Counted from the first letter of the stretch, positions 23,101 to 38,100 are shown. The stretch is DNA of 64,000 bases from Brachionus manjavacas (GCA_019054805.1 JAHQIY010000009.1:992001-1056000), one strand, 5' to 3'. Translations and numbers: made by a program. Notes: a model not told the origin generated them from the letters alone.

Positions 23101-26100
23101 CTGGTGATTGTCTCTCATTTTATTTTTACTTTAATGGAGGCTCTGGAGTCAACATGACTATCCGCTTAGCAGAATATAATAAACCCATTATCGATTTGTG
23201 GTCTTTAAGAGATAACCAAGCAGTTGTATCTAGATGGAATTTCGGTCAACTGTATTTTTCAACTAAAGACACATATCGTGTCTATATAGACGGATATGCA
23301 GGCTCAGATGGAAATAATTTCGTTGGTGTCGATGACATTGTCCTAAAGCCGTCGACTGGTGTTTGTAATTTTGTTCCCATTGAAGCAACTGCAGTATTAA
23401 CAACGCCTGGACTTGTGACAACAACAATTACGCCAAATGTTCCTCCGCATTTGAAAGAGCTTGACTGCAATTTTGAAAATGACTGCAAATGGAGGCAAAC
23501 AAATCCACTGAATAGTTACATTAATTGGGTCGTTCTAAATGCATCATCCTCAAACAATGGTCCAAGTATTGATCACACCTTGGGAACTAATCGCGGCTCA
23601 TTTATAAGTCCAATAATTAAGAATTATTCACCATATACAAGTGGTTATTACGAATCACCAATTCTGAATTTTACAGCTTGCCTTCAATTTTGGTATTTTA
23701 TGAGAGGATCGGAAGTAAAACATTTTTAATTTAAAAAATTTTTAGAAAATTTAACAATTTAATTTTTAAGACTGCGAGTTTATCAGTATCGAGAAAATCT
23801 AGTTCCACAAGTACATTGTGGACAACTCAGACAACATCGAGTTCTAAATGGAAATTCGCCCAAGTCAATTATAGAAATTCACTCTTTGGTCAATACCAAT
23901 TTAGATTTGATTTTGGGGTCAAAAACTTTCCTTTTGATGTAAAAAGAAACAAATTGAAATATAAATTTTTTGTTAAATTTAAAAAAAAATTTAAAGGGTT
24001 TTGTTGCCATCGATGACATGATTGTTCTGAATGGTACATGCAAAGCTGTGGATTTATGCGATTTTGAAAATGGAGATTTGTGTGATTTTATCAATGATGC
24101 CACTGGAGATTTTAACTGGTCTATAGGAAACGGCTCGGCTCTTGGCTTGGTCAATTCTATTCAATTGATTGATGTAAAATTATCTTTATTGAATTCTGTT
24201 CAAAAGTTTTAACTTTTTTTAAATTTTTAAGCATACATATGGTACGGACCAAGGTTCATTTGTCTACGTTTTAACTTCAAACAAAACTCGTAATCAAAAA
24301 GGTCGACTAGTATCTCATGTAGTTGAACGGACAAGTGGCTCTTGCATTCATTTTTATTATTATACAGATGGTAATGATTAATTTAAATTTTAATCTAAAT
24401 TTAAATCAAAATTTAAATCTAAATTAATTATTTTATCAGAAAACAACAGTGACAAAATAAGCGTATATGCAAAAAGTGTGGACAATTTGGGCTCACCTTT
24501 GTGGTCGGTTTCAGGATACACCGAGAACACGTAAAAATTAACTTTTATTTTTTTTTAACAAAATCAAAATTAGTTCTTAATTTCTTGATGAATTTTTTTT
24601 TTTAATACTCTTAGTTCAGGAAATGAGTAGAATATTCAAATTTAAAATTTAAATCTTAAAATTTCTAAGTCTATCTTTTTTTATGTAAAAAAATAAAATA
24701 AAATTATATTATTTTAAATTTTGTCAGAATTTTTTTAACTTGATAATTTCTTTTTCAGCTGGCAAGTGGCTCAAGCGAGCGTGTTTAGTCCTAGCAATAC
24801 TTGGCAAGCAGTTTTCGAAGTAGTTAAAGGTTCCAGTTCAAATCCAAAAGGAATAATCGCAATAGATGATATAAGAATAACAAGAGGAGCATGTCCGAAC
24901 CCAGGAGATTGTAATTTTGAAGATGGATCACTGTGTGAATACAGAAATGCAAATGGATCGGAAATTAATTGGGTAGTTCGAAAAGGGTATGGTCCTAATT
25001 TGTTCACTGGACCAAATTTTGACCACACTTTCGGAACTTCGGATGGATACTATGCAATTTTAAGTAAATGAAATGAAATGAAGTTTTTTTTTTTTTAATT
25101 TTAATTTAAGATACACAATCTCCGGCTAAAACAAATTGGACTGGTCAACTTGAGAGTGAAATTATTCAGGGAAGTAATGCTCCAAAGTGTGTCAGATTTT
25201 GGTATCACATAAAAGCTTCTGTAATTAATAATTTAGTAACATTGAATGTGTGGAAATATCGACTGGACACTAGAGAAAAACAATTAGTGTGGACATTGAA
25301 AAATTCTCAAGGTGCCGATTGGAATCAAGGTCGTTTGTCTTATACAGAAAATGCGGCGCATACAATAATCTATGAGGGTATTAAAGGAACTTCGCTTGGA
25401 GATATTGCTTTGGATGATATTGAAATTGTGTCTTCGGCTAACTGTAATCTTTATCCCACAAATGCAAATCCAGGTGGAACTACAACTCCAGCTACAACTC
25501 TTTTTACAACAACCCAGCCACCAACTACATCAACTTCGACTTATTCATGGAATTCCCAAAGTGAATTCGACTGTAATTTCGAAGTTGATTTTTGTTCATG
25601 GACGAATGATAGTACTGGTGATTATGAATGGCTGAGAGTCCAAGCCTCTTTATCTTCATATTCGTCTGGTAAATTATTAAAATATAAAATTATTAAAATT
25701 AAATTTTCAAAATAAATTTCTTTTCAGCACCTAAAGAAGATCATACCTATCAAAATAAAAGTGGTAACTACATTAGAATAAATGTAAGTGTTATTTTTTA
25801 ATTTAAATAACTGTTTAACATTTATTTTTGCAGCCAGTAAAGAGAGCAAATTCCAGATTTCGGCTCCAATCATCAGTTGTCAGTGATCTAAAAGATAGAT
25901 GCTTAGGTAAATTTTTTTGATTAAATTTCAACTCAAAAATCTGCAATTAACTTTTAATAAATAAAAAAATTCTTTTTAAAATTTCAGAGTTTTATTACCA
26001 CGCATATGGATCAGATATAAACGCCTTGAATGTTTATTTGAAACAAAATGGTCAATTGGGTACACCGAGGTGGACTCGAGTTCGTAATCAGGGTAATGGC

Positions 26101-29100
26101 TGGAAAAGAGGAGAATTGAGGATAAAAAATATTCAGACTAGCTATCAAATAGTGATCGAAGGCATAGTCGGGGTATCGTTGGGAGTGATAGCTGTTGATG
26201 ACATTCGTCTCTTAAACGAATGTCCACTCAAATCAAGCAGATTTTGTGATTTTAAACAGGATGACTTATGTGGTTATTCGAATTTAAATTCAGGAAATCT
26301 AAAATGGCAAAGAGGAACCCCGTCTGGAATCCAAGGTCCTTCAATTGATCAGTAAATTAAATTTATTATTTTTTTAAAAAAAATATTATTTTACCATAAA
26401 AAGTTCTACAGGATCAGCATTTGGAAATTTTATGTATCTGAGCGGAACATCATCTAATCAAATTCAACGGGTAATTTTCTTTTATCAAAAATAAAAAAAT
26501 TATAGGCATTAAAATATTTAATTGATTTATTTATTTATTAATTAGGGATTATTGGCATCTAATATAATTAATCCAAATTCGGAACAATGCGTTGAGTTCT
26601 ATTATTTTCATAGCCCTTCGTCAATCGGCTCACTGAACATCTATGCTAAATTCAGCTCTGAACCAGAATCCTCTATTGGTTTTCCACTTTGGACCGAACC
26701 ATTAGTAAACACAGCAGGCGATGTTTGGCATTTGTCTCAAGTATCTCTGGGACATGCGATTACCAACATTCCGTATCAAGTTATTTTTGAGGAATATGTA
26801 GCATCGACCAATCCAGGCACCAATTATAATGTATTTTTAGACGATGTTTTTATTCGAGATGGATCTTGTTTGCCACCAGGTGACTGTGATTTTGAAATCG
26901 GCTTTTGTTCTTGGTCATTGATTACAAACTCATCAATAGTTAGTTGGGTGCAAGATACCGGAGATGTAAATGATCCATTTAGACCTCTAAATGACCACAG
27001 GTATTTAAAATAATTTTGGAAAAAAAATTTAAACGATTTTTATTTAAGCTATGGTTCCTACGGAAAGTATATATATGTTGAATCAGGATCAAGTGGCAAC
27101 AAAGCCGTATTAACTAGTGAAGTTTTTGATAGACCAACTTCAATCAGAGGTCGTTGCATATCATTTTGGTTTTATGTCTCTGGAGTTTCTACAGGAACAA
27201 TTGAGTTTTATGTTAAAAATTTAAGAACAAATATTAGAACACTGGTTTGGAAAGAGGGTGCTTACGACAATCCATCAACTGATTGGAATTATGGCTCATT
27301 TGGATTTTATATTCAAAATGAGTATGTGATTGAAATTGAAGGTACCAGTGGATCTAGACAAAGCTCAATTGGTTTAGATGACATAATAATCAAAGATTCC
27401 CAATTTTGTTCCATATCTCCGGCATCAGCTGATCCCGGAACTGGACTCCCAATTCCATCAAGTACTACAACTACAACAAAAGTTCCTCTTACGACTCCGA
27501 TTCCATCTGTTTATGACTGCACTTTTGAGAAAGATTTTTGCAACTGGAAAAATGACTTTAGTGTTCCAATGAATTGGACTCGGACAAAAGGAAAAACTTC
27601 AAGCGTTGAAACTGGAGCTGACATAGATCATACGTAAAATAATTTAAAAAAAAAAATATTTTTTTAAATAGGACAATTATTTTTTTTAAAAAGACTTGGT
27701 ACCAGTGAAGGTTGGTTTATTTATATTGAGACTTCAGTGCCAGCTAAAAAAAATGATACAGCAAGATTGGAATCATTAGCTCTAGCCGGAAATCCAAAAA
27801 TAAGTTGTTTGTCTTTTTACTATCATATGCGAGGAGTTCATATTGATACGCTTAATGTGTTCACTAAATTACAATCAAGTGGCAATGAATCAATTATTTG
27901 GTCAAAAACTGGAAATCAAGGAAACAAGTGGTTTAATGGAAGAGTTAGTTTGGATTCGCCGGACTTATTCAAAGTGATTTTTGAGGCTCGTCGAGGAACT
28001 GGATTTAATGTAAGATTTAATAAAAAAAAAAAGGGCCTGACCGGGGATCGAACCCGGAACCTCTCGCACCCAAAGCGAGAATCATACCACTAGACCATCA
28101 GGCCTTACAATGGAAACATAGCTTAAACCAAGAAAAAAAATTAAATATAGATGAATGGATGAATGATTTTTGAAAAAAAATTATTTTTTGTTAGTGAAGA
28201 ATTGAAAATTTTTGAAATAAGACTTGTTTTAAAGTTTTAATTCACAAGGCCTGATGGTCTAGTGGTATGATTCTCGCTTTGGGTGCGAGAGGTTCCGGGT
28301 TCGATCCCCGGTCAGGCCCTTTTTTTTAAATTAAAGTTAATTCTATTTAAATTTAAGGGAGATATATGCTTAGATGACATTGCTATAACAGATGGCTACT
28401 GTGAGACAAATGGTCTATTTTTGTGTGATTTTGAAAAAGATTTGTGCGGTTTTGAGAACGATCCAGTTGGCAAATTTAACTGGACCCGCACTTCCAGAAA
28501 TTATTTTGTAACCACTGGACCGAATGTTGACCATACTGTAAAATTAGTCATACCCCTAAAAATAAATTAATTTAAATTAAATTTTGACATAAATTTTAGA
28601 CTTCATCGACCAACGGACATTATATGCTTTTTGATGCATATTCTAAATTAGATGGAGACAAGGCTGGGCTAGTATCGCCAGTATTTCCATTCATACCAGA
28701 GAGCTATTGTCTCAGTTGGCACTATCATATGTTTGGACCTGAAATGGGAAAATTAAATATTTTTTTAAAAGCTGGAGATAAAAAAGGCTTATTGTGGAGA
28801 TTTGGAGAAAATGTTGGGAATATATGGAACAAGGGACAATTGTCTATAAATAAAATTTTAGATTATAAAAATTTTACAATAATTTTTGAGGGTGAAAGAA
28901 CTCAGGGATCAAGAACCCTAATGGCTCTTGATGATATTTCTCTGCAAATAGGTGTCTGTCCATCATTTGGTTCTTGTACTTTTGAAGGTGATGATTATTG
29001 TTTTTACACAAATGTTGAAGATGGGAGAGACGAATTTGACTGGGAGTTCGGAACCCACAAAACTGGATCATCTTTAACCGGACCAACGTAAATAAAAAAA

Positions 29101-32100
29101 TAAAAAAAAAATAATTCATGATTTAATTGATAAATTTATTCAAAGATATGATCATACTTTAGGAAATCCGAGTGGATCGTATTTGTTTATTGAAGCTAGT
29201 TCGCCAATAGCCACAGGAAATCGGGCTATTTTGGAAAGCACTCTATTCTTGCCCACTCCAACTTATGGTTTATGTATGGATTTTTGGTATCATATGTATG
29301 GTAGTGGTATGGGCACAATGAACATCTACACTAATTCGTCAAATGTTTCTACTTTAATATGGAGCCAAAGTGGAAATAAAGGAGATGCATGGCTAAATGG
29401 TCAAGTTAATATCAATTCAGCTAGTTCGTTTAGAATTAAGATAGAAGCTATTAGAGGAAATGGAATAACCTCAGACATGGCTATAGATGATTTAGATTTT
29501 ATAGAAAGGCCATGTAGCACAATTCCATTCAATGCTGATCCTGCTTATTTATTGACTACTAAAACCACCACTACAACAACAACAACTTTTAAACCATCAA
29601 ATCCCAATGATTGTAACTTTGAGTACAACTTGTGTATTTGGACACCAAGCAAAGAGAGCAATTACAACTGGACTAGAACGCAGGGCATTCTGGGCGATCA
29701 ACTAACAGGACCGATCGAAGCTGATCATACGCTGTCTTTAGCCAATGGATGGTATCTATTTGCCAATGCTGCTGGAAAACGAAAAACAGACCTAGCTCGA
29801 ATAGAGACAGACAATTTGTTCAATAAAGCTCAGTGCATGGAATTTTATTACTATTTTGCATCAAATGTAGGCTACAAATTTAATTTGTATGTGAAGGTAA
29901 ATGATCAAATTGGATATCCGATTTGGTCAAGATCAAATTCGAATGGAGATTTATGGAGACTGGGTAGAGTAACAGTAAAATCAGGTTCATCTTACAAAGT
30001 GCTGATGGAATTAACATCTGTTGAATTTGCTGCTGATACGGACATTTTTGCAATTGATGATGTATTCTTTACAGATGGTGAGTGTCAAGACGGCTCAGAC
30101 TTGGATCAATTGTGCACATTTTCAGCTGATGCATGCGGCTATTCATTCAATGCTTCGTCAAATTTTAAATGGGAATTGTATTCACCGCAAAGAAATGAGC
30201 CCAGAGCCGGTCCATTGCCAATAAACGACCATACATCTGACGGAGTCGGCAGTGGCTATGTGTTTGCCAAATCAACTGGTTTCAAATTGAACAATACAGC
30301 TACAATGGCAAGTAGAGTGTATCCAGCATTGAGTAGTTTGTTTCAGAACGAATCGGCTCGTTGTTTGGAGTTTTACTTCTTTCTACAAGACACAGATTCG
30401 ATCACTCTTAATGTAAAGGCTCAAACAAATACACTGAGCACTACTAGCATAATTTGGTCACGCAATTATGACCATTCAAGCTATTGGTGGAAGGGTGAAG
30501 TAAATGTTAAAAAATTGGTTGACTACAGTATTGTTTTTGAAGCGGTCGTAGGCTACAATCCATCAAATGGTCTAGTTGCTCTGGATGATATTATTTTAAG
30601 AAATCGGTCTTGTTCGCATAGCGGAAATATTTGTGATTTTGACGACAAGGATTTTTGCAATTGGATAAATGTAAATGGAACTGATGAATTTGACTGGAGG
30701 CTTGAAAACGGAGAAACTTCATCTCCTAGTACAGGACCTTCCCTTGACCATACTCTGTCTAATTTAAAAGGTTTAATTTTAAAAAATCTATAAAAAATCT
30801 ATGAAAAAATTTTAATCTCTAAACTTGCTCTATTTGCTAAGGTTACTACATTTACATTGAAAGTTCTTCTCCGGCTAAAGAAGGTTGGAAAGCTCATTTG
30901 TTAAGCGAGCCGATGATGCTAAATGGCGATGGCTGTGTACTATTTTGGTACCATATGTACGGAAAGGTATGCATCTTTTGTTTTTAATTTAAAATCAATA
31001 CAATTTCTAAAAATTATATCTTTGTTTAAGACAATAGGAACATTGAATGTTTATTTGATAAGTGATACAAACAAAGATTTATTATGGACTCTATCTGGCG
31101 AAATGGGTAATATTTATTAAAAATAAAAATAAATTTATTTTTTTTTTTATTTTTTTTTAAAGGTCAATCATGGAATCATGGTCTAGCACCTTTTAAATCA
31201 AATGTTAAATACCAAATAATGTTCGAAGGTATTGTAGGCTCAAGTTTTACCGGCGATATTGTAATCTTATTTATAATTCCTTGAATTTTTTAAATAAAAT
31301 AAAAATTTTAGGCTTTGGATGATCTAGAGATCAGACGAGAGTCCTGTCAAGTTCAACCAGCAACAGCACAGCCTCAACTCCAATCATTGTCTTTTGCTTC
31401 CTGTGATTTTGAAGACGATTTATGCCTTTGGCAAAATGAAGTAATTGGAACAAAATTTAATTGGACTTTGCACAAAGGATCAACTTCTTCGTCCGGTACA
31501 GGACCAGATGATGGTGCTCTCTCAACAAAAGGATACGTTTATATTGAAACATCATCCACCATTTTAAGTAAAATAAATTTTTTTAAATTTAATCTTTATT
31601 TATTTATCCTTTATTTTTATTATAGATGACCGTGCCAGATTGATTTCTCCAGTTATCACTCGGCCAACTTCTGAAGGATACTGCTTATCATTTTACTATC
31701 ATATGTGGGGTAAAAAATTAAAACAGTTCTGAACTAGAGTATTAAGTTCAAATTTCTTTTTTTATTAAGGTGTTGACATCGGAAAATTAATTATTAGTTT
31801 AGTCCGTAATGATCAGAATAAAACTGAGACAACTATTTTCGAGCAAAAAGGTCCTCAATTAAATAAATGGCTATTGAAAAATTTAAAATTCGATCCAGAT
31901 GAAGTAAATTACGATTTTAGATTAGCTATTGATGGAATTTCAGGCAGAAGTTATCAAGGTGACATTGGAATTGATGAAAGTAATGCTTTAGATTAAAATA
32001 AGAAAAATTAATAATCAATAAAAATCTAGTTTCTCTGAGCATCGGTCATTGTCCGCCGTCAAAAATTTGTGACTTTGAAGAAGGATATTGCAGTGATTAA

Positions 32101-35100
32101 TTTTTAATAAAGAATTAAATCTTTTATTAAACTGATTCAAATAAGGTTGGGTAAATGACACAACTGGAGATTTTAACTGGGAAAGAGGCAGAGGTGCAAC
32201 ATCCTCTATCGGAACAGGACCAAGTTTTGACCAGTATACATATTGATCTAATACATAACGAAGAATTTTTTGTTAATTATTTTTTTAAGTACTACTTTAT
32301 CTCAAAATGGTCATTATGTGTTCATAGAAACTTCGTATCCCCAATTGACTGGTCAAAAAGCACGACTCATTAGTCCAACTTATCCAAGAACAAATCAAAA
32401 TGGTGATTGTTTCAAATTTTGGTATCACCTCTATGGCTCATCAATTGGTTCATTGAATATATGGCTCAGACAAAACAATATTTTGAGCAAAAATTTATGG
32501 TCGCGATCTTCTGATTTTGGAAACAAGTGGCGTTACGGACATGTAACAGTGGTGAGTGATACTGATTTTCAAATAGTTCTGGAAGGTGTTGTCGGCCGAT
32601 CATTTGCAGGGTAAGAATATTAATTAAAATTTTCTAAATTTTACTACAATTTTATTTCAAAAGTGACATTGCCGTCGATGATATAGAGATAGCTAATGAT
32701 GCATGCTTCAATGAGGCATCTTGTGATTTTGAAGACGAGTTTTGTGGCTACCATAACACCAAAGAAGGCGATGATTTTGACTGGTATAGAGCAAAAGGCA
32801 GAATTTATTACTCAACAGGACCATCTGTAGACCACACTACGAATACTGTAGAAGGCTATTATGCTTATATAAACACAGAATCGAGCATGAAAAAGGGTGA
32901 AAAGGCTTGGCTGGTATCAGAAACCATATTATCACCAAATTCCGGATGTCTGTCCTGGTATATGCATTTATATGGAAGAGATATTGGTTATTTAAGAGTG
33001 TATCAGCGTATTCAGAACAAAAATGCCACTTTGTTATGGTCAACTTCGGTAATTCTTATTTAATTTTGGTTCAATAAAATTACAGATTGGAATTTTTTTA
33101 GGGTGAAAGAGGAAATTTTTGGACACTGGGACAAGTGACAGTTCAAAATACAATTTTTTTTTTTGATTTGATATTCGAGGCAACTAAAGAAGACGGAATT
33201 TTTGGTAATATTGGTCTTGATGATATTGAATTTTTGAATGGCGGCACATGTGAATACTTTAATTCGACAACTACTGCAAAACCGACTACTACAATAGCCA
33301 AACCGTTCAGCTTTTATTGTGGTTTTGAGACAAATTTTTGTGACTGGATGCCAGACACTAGTTCAGATGCTCAATGGTTGAGAAAAAATGGTCAAAATTC
33401 GATTTTTGGACAAGCTCCTTTAAATGATGTAACCTTACAAAATTCGTATGGATACTATGCTTATATTGATTCAAATTATAATGGTCGTCTATCTACAGCT
33501 GTTTTAAGATCACCTGATTTAAATTATGCTCAGGATACATGTTTGGAATTTTGGTATCAACTAAACGGACCGATAAATTCAGGCCTCACTGTAGCATTGA
33601 GAAGTTCAAGTATTAAACTGGAGCTATGGAAAAGACTTGGTAATGTAGCTGATACATGGAGTCATGCTTATGTTAGAGTACCAAGCAATTTAACTGTGAA
33701 TAAATGGATTGAATTTGAAGGAGATATGGCAAATATTTACGATGGTTATGTGGCTATTGATGAAGTTAAATTGATAATTGGCGATTGTCCAGCCACTCAA
33801 TTCTGTGACTTTGAAACTGAAGACATCTGTGGCTATCAACAAGATGTAAATGCTGATTTTAAATGGTCTAGGAATAAAGTAAATACTGTAAGCTCTTCAA
33901 CAGGTCCATCATTTGACCACACATATCTAACTCCGGTTGGTCACTATATGTACATAGAGACTTCATCGCCGCAAAAACAAGGCGAAAAAGCAAGACTCAT
34001 TTCACCTAAAGTAACTAAAACACCCAATGGAGTATGTTTGAATTTTTGGTATCATGCATATGGAACATCAATAGGAACATTAAACGTGTACACGAGAAAA
34101 CGCGATCAACTGTCAAGCGAGCCAATATGGTCAATAAGCAAAAATCAAGGCAATCAATGGAGAACAACCAGTGTTACTATCAGTGAAAATGAGGATTTTG
34201 AGGTAGGTTTTTTTAAATAAATTTAAATTAAGCTTAATTAAAAAAAAAATTATCAATACATGACAATATTTTTATTAGACTTAGTTTAGCTTTTTTCTTC
34301 AATTAAATTATTAATATTACCTGAAAAATCTTAACTCGATCCTAGTAATATAAATAATATAAAATTAAAAAAATTTCTCAAGTAATTCATATTCATTAAT
34401 TTTTATTTTTACAAATTTTCTAGTCAAAAAAAATTATTTTGTTCACATATTTTCAAAACTTATTCTATATTAATATATATTGAGGACTCATTCTATTCAA
34501 ATTTAGATGAAAATATTAGAGGAGTATTTTTGGACAGTCAATGGTTTTTATGCTGTTTTTATTTTGTATAAAAAAGGTTGAGCGAAAAAAATAAAGGATT
34601 AGCTTTTATTATTAATTCAGTTAAAAAATTAACTAGAACTACGAAACAATAAAAGCTTTCACAAAATTCTATGCACTATAATACCGTAAAACTTTGTAAA
34701 AAAAGAGCAATTTACCTTAACTCAGGGAAATAACCCATTAATTTTTTTTTAAATAAAAAAAAATCCTTTTTTTTAATTATGTTCAAGGTTAATCAACAGA
34801 TCAGTTAATTTATATTAATAGACTTATTTAATAAAAATTTTTAAAAACTTCGTTTATTAAATGTTGAAAAACATAAATTTCATTTGAATTTTAAGTAAAT
34901 ATAAAGAAAAGTCTTTACCAAATTCGAATGATTAAAAGTTTAATTAGGTTTACCATAGAAAAATTTAAAATTCAAATTAAATTAAAAAAAAATATTTTTA
35001 AAAGTTTTTCAAAAAAAAATTTTAAATAAAATTAATAATATTATTTATTCACTTTATTTTTATATTTAAGTAAGTAAGAATATAAAAATTACAGAAAGTA

Positions 35101-38100
35101 AGATAGATTTATTAATTAAGTTGAATATTTTCAACTGAGTTGAAAATATTCAGGAGTAAAAAAAATTTTTAATTAAAATTTCTTTATAGCAAATAGTTAT
35201 CCAAATGACATTTAATGTGAGCAATTTAAATGTAGTTTCTTGTCTAATAGATGAGATAAATCAAATCTTTTATTTTTAAAACCTATTGACAAAGGACCCT
35301 AAGATATACTCTCTTTTTTGAAAGGATGTCCTTTTTAGAATTTATTTTTAATCTTAGTCCAGAATAGACGTACTTTTATCAGTTTTTGACATTTTATAGT
35401 CAAAAAGAATGTTCTTTTTCGATTCAATGAAATTATGAAATTAAACCTAAATCTTACCCTCTTAATTTAATTAACCGAAACCCGAAACTGGGGCTGCACC
35501 CCAGACCCCAGACCCCAATTTAAAGGAGAAAAATATAAAAAACTTTGCACTTAATATTTTCATATATTTTGTACAATATTTCAAAAAACTGAAAAAAAAT
35601 TAAAAAAATTCCTGAAAAAATTGGAAAAAAAGTTAAAAAATGTCAATATAAATAGCATATTGAAGCCGGTTTAAAAATTCAAACCGGTCTACCGGGCCTT
35701 AGTTTTGTTTTAAGTCTACTAAAAATACTTGAAGTAAATAAATATTGTTATTTACCTTTTTAAGGTTGTATTTGAGGGTATAGTTGGCTCATCATTTACT
35801 GGCGACATATCCATAGATGACATATTTATAGATACGCGCAGACCTTGTAGCAAACCAGCTCAATGTTCTTTTGAAGATTCGCTGTGTAACTGGCAAGAAG
35901 AACCATCAAACAAATTCAATCTATTGCGAATAACTGGCCAGCAGCTAACCCAGATATATCCTCAGACCAGTTTACAAGTAGACACTACTTTAAACAACAA
36001 ATACGGACATTTCCTTTGGATGAATCCAGGCTATGACATGAAAGCAGCCAACAAAACCTCACGTATTTTTTCAGAAACAATAATTGCTCAAAATTACCTG
36101 AACGGTTCTTGCTTGACCTTTTTTTACATCCTCAATGGTCAAGCTAATACCGGCAGCATAAACATCTACCGCAAAATGTATCCCAACTCTGCACTGTCTC
36201 TCGAGTCTTCGCTAAAACCAGACTCAGATCCGAAATGGAAGCGAGCAGTTATTTCTTTTGCCGAAACGGGCACAAACTACGAAATTTACCTAGAGGCCGA
36301 ACTCAAGGACAAAATATTAGACTTGTCTATAGATGATCTCTATGTGTACAATGTGAACTGTTCTGAGGTGACTTTGCCACCCGAGCCTGGCACTCAATTT
36401 TCATGCGGGGATGGTACTTTTATACCAGTGGAAAAAAAGTGTGATTTTATAAACGACTGTCAGAATGGACTGGACGAAAAAGTGTGTGCTGATTGCAATT
36501 TTGAAAATTCTACTTGTCAGTACGAGGACGTGAGTGACGGCTCGCTGCTTTGGAACCGAACTCAGGCCAAGCAATCAAACAACGGGCCCAGCGTTGACAA
36601 CACACTGAAGAACCCGTTTGGTCACTACATGCAACTGGACTTCATAAACAGTGGCGACTCGTTTTACTACGACTTGGCATCACTCAGACTAAAACAAGAA
36701 CTCAAACCGTGCAGCTCGACTTGCGAGCTGGAATTCTATTTTCACATGTTTGGTGACTCTGATGATTTGGACATCTATTTGCTAGAGAGCAAAAAGTACA
36801 CCCTTCTTGCCGAGTTTATGGGAGATTATGGAGACAGATGGACCTATGTGAGAATACCAATTGGACGCATCACCAACTCATTCCAATTTGAAATAGATGG
36901 ATTCAGATACAACACAAACAGAGATCACGACTTGGCTATAGACGACTTTAAATTGATTAATTGTGAGTTTCCTGTTCCGAGACCCTCCTGTCCCAGTGAC
37001 TATTTTACATGTCAACGAAAAGCCTGTGTATCCAAAAGCCAAGTATGTGATTTGATTGACGACTGTGGTGACAACTCAGATGAGCTAAACTGCAATGCAT
37101 ACAGCCAGTGTGACTTTGAGACCAGTTTGTGTGATTGGAAGCACGATTTGGCAGCAGATTTTAAATGGATTTTGAAGAAAGGCTCTACAACAACTTTTAG
37201 AACTGGTCCTCGTCGCGACCACACTACTGGTACTTCGCGAGGACAATATGTTTACATGAAATCAAGCGGAGCACAGCAAGGACAAAAAGCTCGTCTTGTC
37301 TCGTCGACTTTTTTGTCCACTAGCTCTGGCAAATGTGAGGTGAGAATATTCTACCACATGCTCGGAAGTACCATGGGAAGTCTGAACATTTACTTGAGAA
37401 CATCAATAGGCAATGAGAGAATTTTGTTCAGCAGAGATAGAGAGAGTGGAAATTATTGGGAACGAGCGGACATAAAAATTATTTCCTCTGGGCCATTCGA
37501 TATCATTATTGAAGGAGTAGTGGGAAATGGGCCCTATGGTGACATTGGAATCGATGATGTATCATTTACACCTGATTGTCAAATAGATAATACACTTACA
37601 TTGCCTACAGTCGGTTCCACATCTGCCCAGACTCAAAGTCCAAATGTGTGCGGCGATCCGCAACTATTCTTCCAATGTAAATCAACACAGATCATTAAAT
37701 GCATACCAGTGAGCAAAGTGTGCAATTTTGAGGCCGATTGTGATGACAAATCGGACGAGTCCGAGTGTGGAACATGTGATTTTGAGAGTTCATGGTGCGG
37801 ATTCTATGACGGAAGTGATGACGGAATTGTGTGGAAAAAACGACAGGCACCGTCACAGAACCCTCAAGGGCCCCAGGTTGACCACACTCTGCTCTCAAGC
37901 TCTCAAAAAGGATCGTTTCTAGTCACCGAATTGGACACCAGTGCCGGAGTATTCATCAACAAAGCCGTTCTATTCGGACCTCGTCTACAACAAACCGGAA
38001 AATCATGTCAAGTCTCTCTGTGGCTGTTCATGGACAACAGTGCTTCAAGGGCCACTTTTTTCTTCACCAATGTGTCATACGCCTACGATTTCAAGCTACT

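Larger units (their letters stand above)
34203..35764 (+). other. Long intron of MAM-B (1,562 nt)
   Basis: A GT-AG intron inside MAM module 26. Most of it is AT-rich filler. Its 3' third differs: there is a C-rich hairpin at 35488-35504 followed by spaced CCCC runs, and a CCGGTTT/AAACCGG hairpin at 35666-35687. I see no coding sequence. A decayed mobile element is possible but unproven. Confidence 0.6.

Noticed and set aside
35488-35516. G-quadruplex on the minus strand
   Set aside because: Only three GGGG tracts are available in a row; a fourth is missing, so only a hairpin with spaced C-tracts is claimed.
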